Below, piece by piece: positions 62,730-64,000 of a DNA stretch of 64,000 bases; within the stretch, counting starts at the first letter, position 1, and each line of letters begins with the position of its first letter. The notes beneath the pieces are model-generated. The model was not told where the DNA came from. It saw only the letters and a list, made by a program, of their open reading frames with translations, and made no database searches. The position numbers and the translations under genes were made by a program. The stretch is from Patiria pectinifera (lineage: Eukaryota; Echinodermata; Asteroidea; Valvatida; Asterinidae): assembly GCA_029964075.1 (NCBI GenBank), contig CM057142.1, positions 5,719,770-5,783,769 of the forward strand, given 5' to 3'.

Positions 62730-64000
62730 CAGGAGAGCCATAAAATCAGGTCATATTACTTATTTGGCCTAATAAGCCAGTTTGGTAGTAGTCGAGGTCA
62801 AAGGTTATTCAGGATAAAATTGCTGACATGATGTTTACGTGATGTTACGCAAAATGAACATTCTGCTAGTAATTAACACGCGAGCGTTGTGCGCCCGTCT
62901 CCCTGCGCGTTTATGCGCCTTTGATGAGCGTTCAATTATCCCGAATGACCCGTGACCCATATCATTGTGCACATGCGCCATTGAAATACTGAATTTGCTT
63001 GAGACAATGCAGTGTGCCCTTCATCTACATTCTACAAGCCCCTAGTTTATAAAGATAACAGCAACCGCTAGCAGACTTTTACCAGATTTCTTCAAAAATA
63101 GAAATATTGTAGAAAACTAGAAATGGTGCAAAGGCTCATCAAGGTATAATTCTGCTTCAAAAAGAAAACATGTCCCAGAGAGATGTTTTTGATTATAATT
63201 GGGTGAACTTAATATCTCATTAATTGTTTGTTGAAAATACATAAAAAGTTCACGCGTAATTAAAAAAATTAGGTCCAACCTTGAGTTTTTGTATAATTTA
63301 TAAACTTAAATAGTTTATAACAAAAACATTATGCCAACTTTTTTACTTAAAGTTCAAAGCCTGCTTTGCTTCGTGGAAATGTCAAGTTTCCCAATCATTC
63401 AGTGTTGACTGACATTGAACTCATCTGTAAACCTGTGACTGAGAAAAGTATGGAGCAATCATGATTTCACAAAGCACAAAGGAGATATTGAAATTACTCC
63501 ATTTATTTAAAAATATTACAAGTGCTGACAAACGACACGAGAAGTCTTTGTTCAGTTAGATTCCATTTCTATTGTCCAGCTAAGGGAAACCAGACACAAA
63601 TCTTCTTTGCCTACAAAGACATGTGAGGGGGGGGGGGGTTAGTGTTGCTATTTCGGAGGACTATGTACGTTCATGCTGCGTTCAGAACAAAATGGTATCC
63701 CCCATCACCGGCTAATCACGAGGAGACAGGATTATGAATCAAATCTCATGCAGCCAGTCTCCAGGGCTGGGATTCCAGTTTTAACGGATTGATTTACTCA
63801 AGCCGCATCCATTGAAGTCTGGCACTAGGGGCCAGACAGTCCCAAAATGAGATCTGCAAAATTTTATTTCATTTTTTTCCCGCTTCTGCACAGCATGTTA
63901 TTTGAATTGAGTGCTATCATGTAACAATGATGTAAGGCCGAGTAAAAAATTAAATAGTTTCTCCAGGCTTTTTGAAAAATAAGGAGGGAGCACTTATTTT
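62730..64000. other. Unassigned sequence at window end
   Basis: A short G+C-richer patch lies near 62880-62990 and a poly-G tract near 63628. No gene or named repeat is recognised. Confidence 0.4.

Overview
This is an animal nuclear genome window. Genes are interrupted by GT-AG introns and there are abundant short DNA transposons, tRNA-derived SINEs and minisatellites. Two host genes are recognisable, and both look like a marine deuterostome invertebrate (echinoderm or hemichordate grade). That guess rests on general sequence character (compact conserved genes, frequent TAGGCCTA-like words, TE mix) and is not proven.

Host genes. A FAM89/LRAP25 homologue lies on the minus strand (coding exons 4758-4369 and 3263-3072; 193 aa). 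A cornichon (CNIH1-type) gene lies on the plus strand in five exons (49494-55066; 145 aa). They are arranged head to head. Between them sits one 42,071-bp insertion.

The insertion (7245-49315) is the main content of the window. It is flanked by the 9-bp direct repeat GCAATGCCA (7236-7244 and 49316-49324). It has near-identical terminal inverted repeats, and both arms are built of a ~198-bp minisatellite in opposite orientation (left about 30 units, right about 60 units). The 23.6-kb interior carries a minus-strand gene: an ATG exon (28431-28309), four tandemly duplicated phase 0-0 exons that each encode one C2H2 zinc finger (24922-21151), and one huge 5,271-bp exon (20074-14804). The big exon encodes a PHD finger, a Mutator-type DDE transposase core with a C-x2-H motif, a USP (C19) deubiquitinase with complete Cys/His/Asp boxes, and a C-terminal Ulp1/SENP (C48) protease with complete His/Asp/Cys. 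Everything points to a recently inserted, structurally complete giant Mutator-like foldback transposon. It probably belongs to or lies near the Rehavkus-type clade; that name is from memory and unchecked.

The interior also holds a 1.8-kb CpG-dense palindrome of 14-bp repeats with NRF1-like sites at its centre (32.2-34.0 kb), a Harbinger-like MITE, a LINE 3' end and several small tandem repeats.

Outside the insertion are two copies of a TTAA-target MITE, two copies of a hAT-type MITE filled with GAGTAC repeats, three copies of a tRNA-derived SINE, and an interspersed repeat present in inverted orientation on either side of cornichon exons 2-5. The remaining stretches (parts of 1-1.5 kb, 6-7.2 kb and most of 57.3-64 kb) contain nothing I can name.
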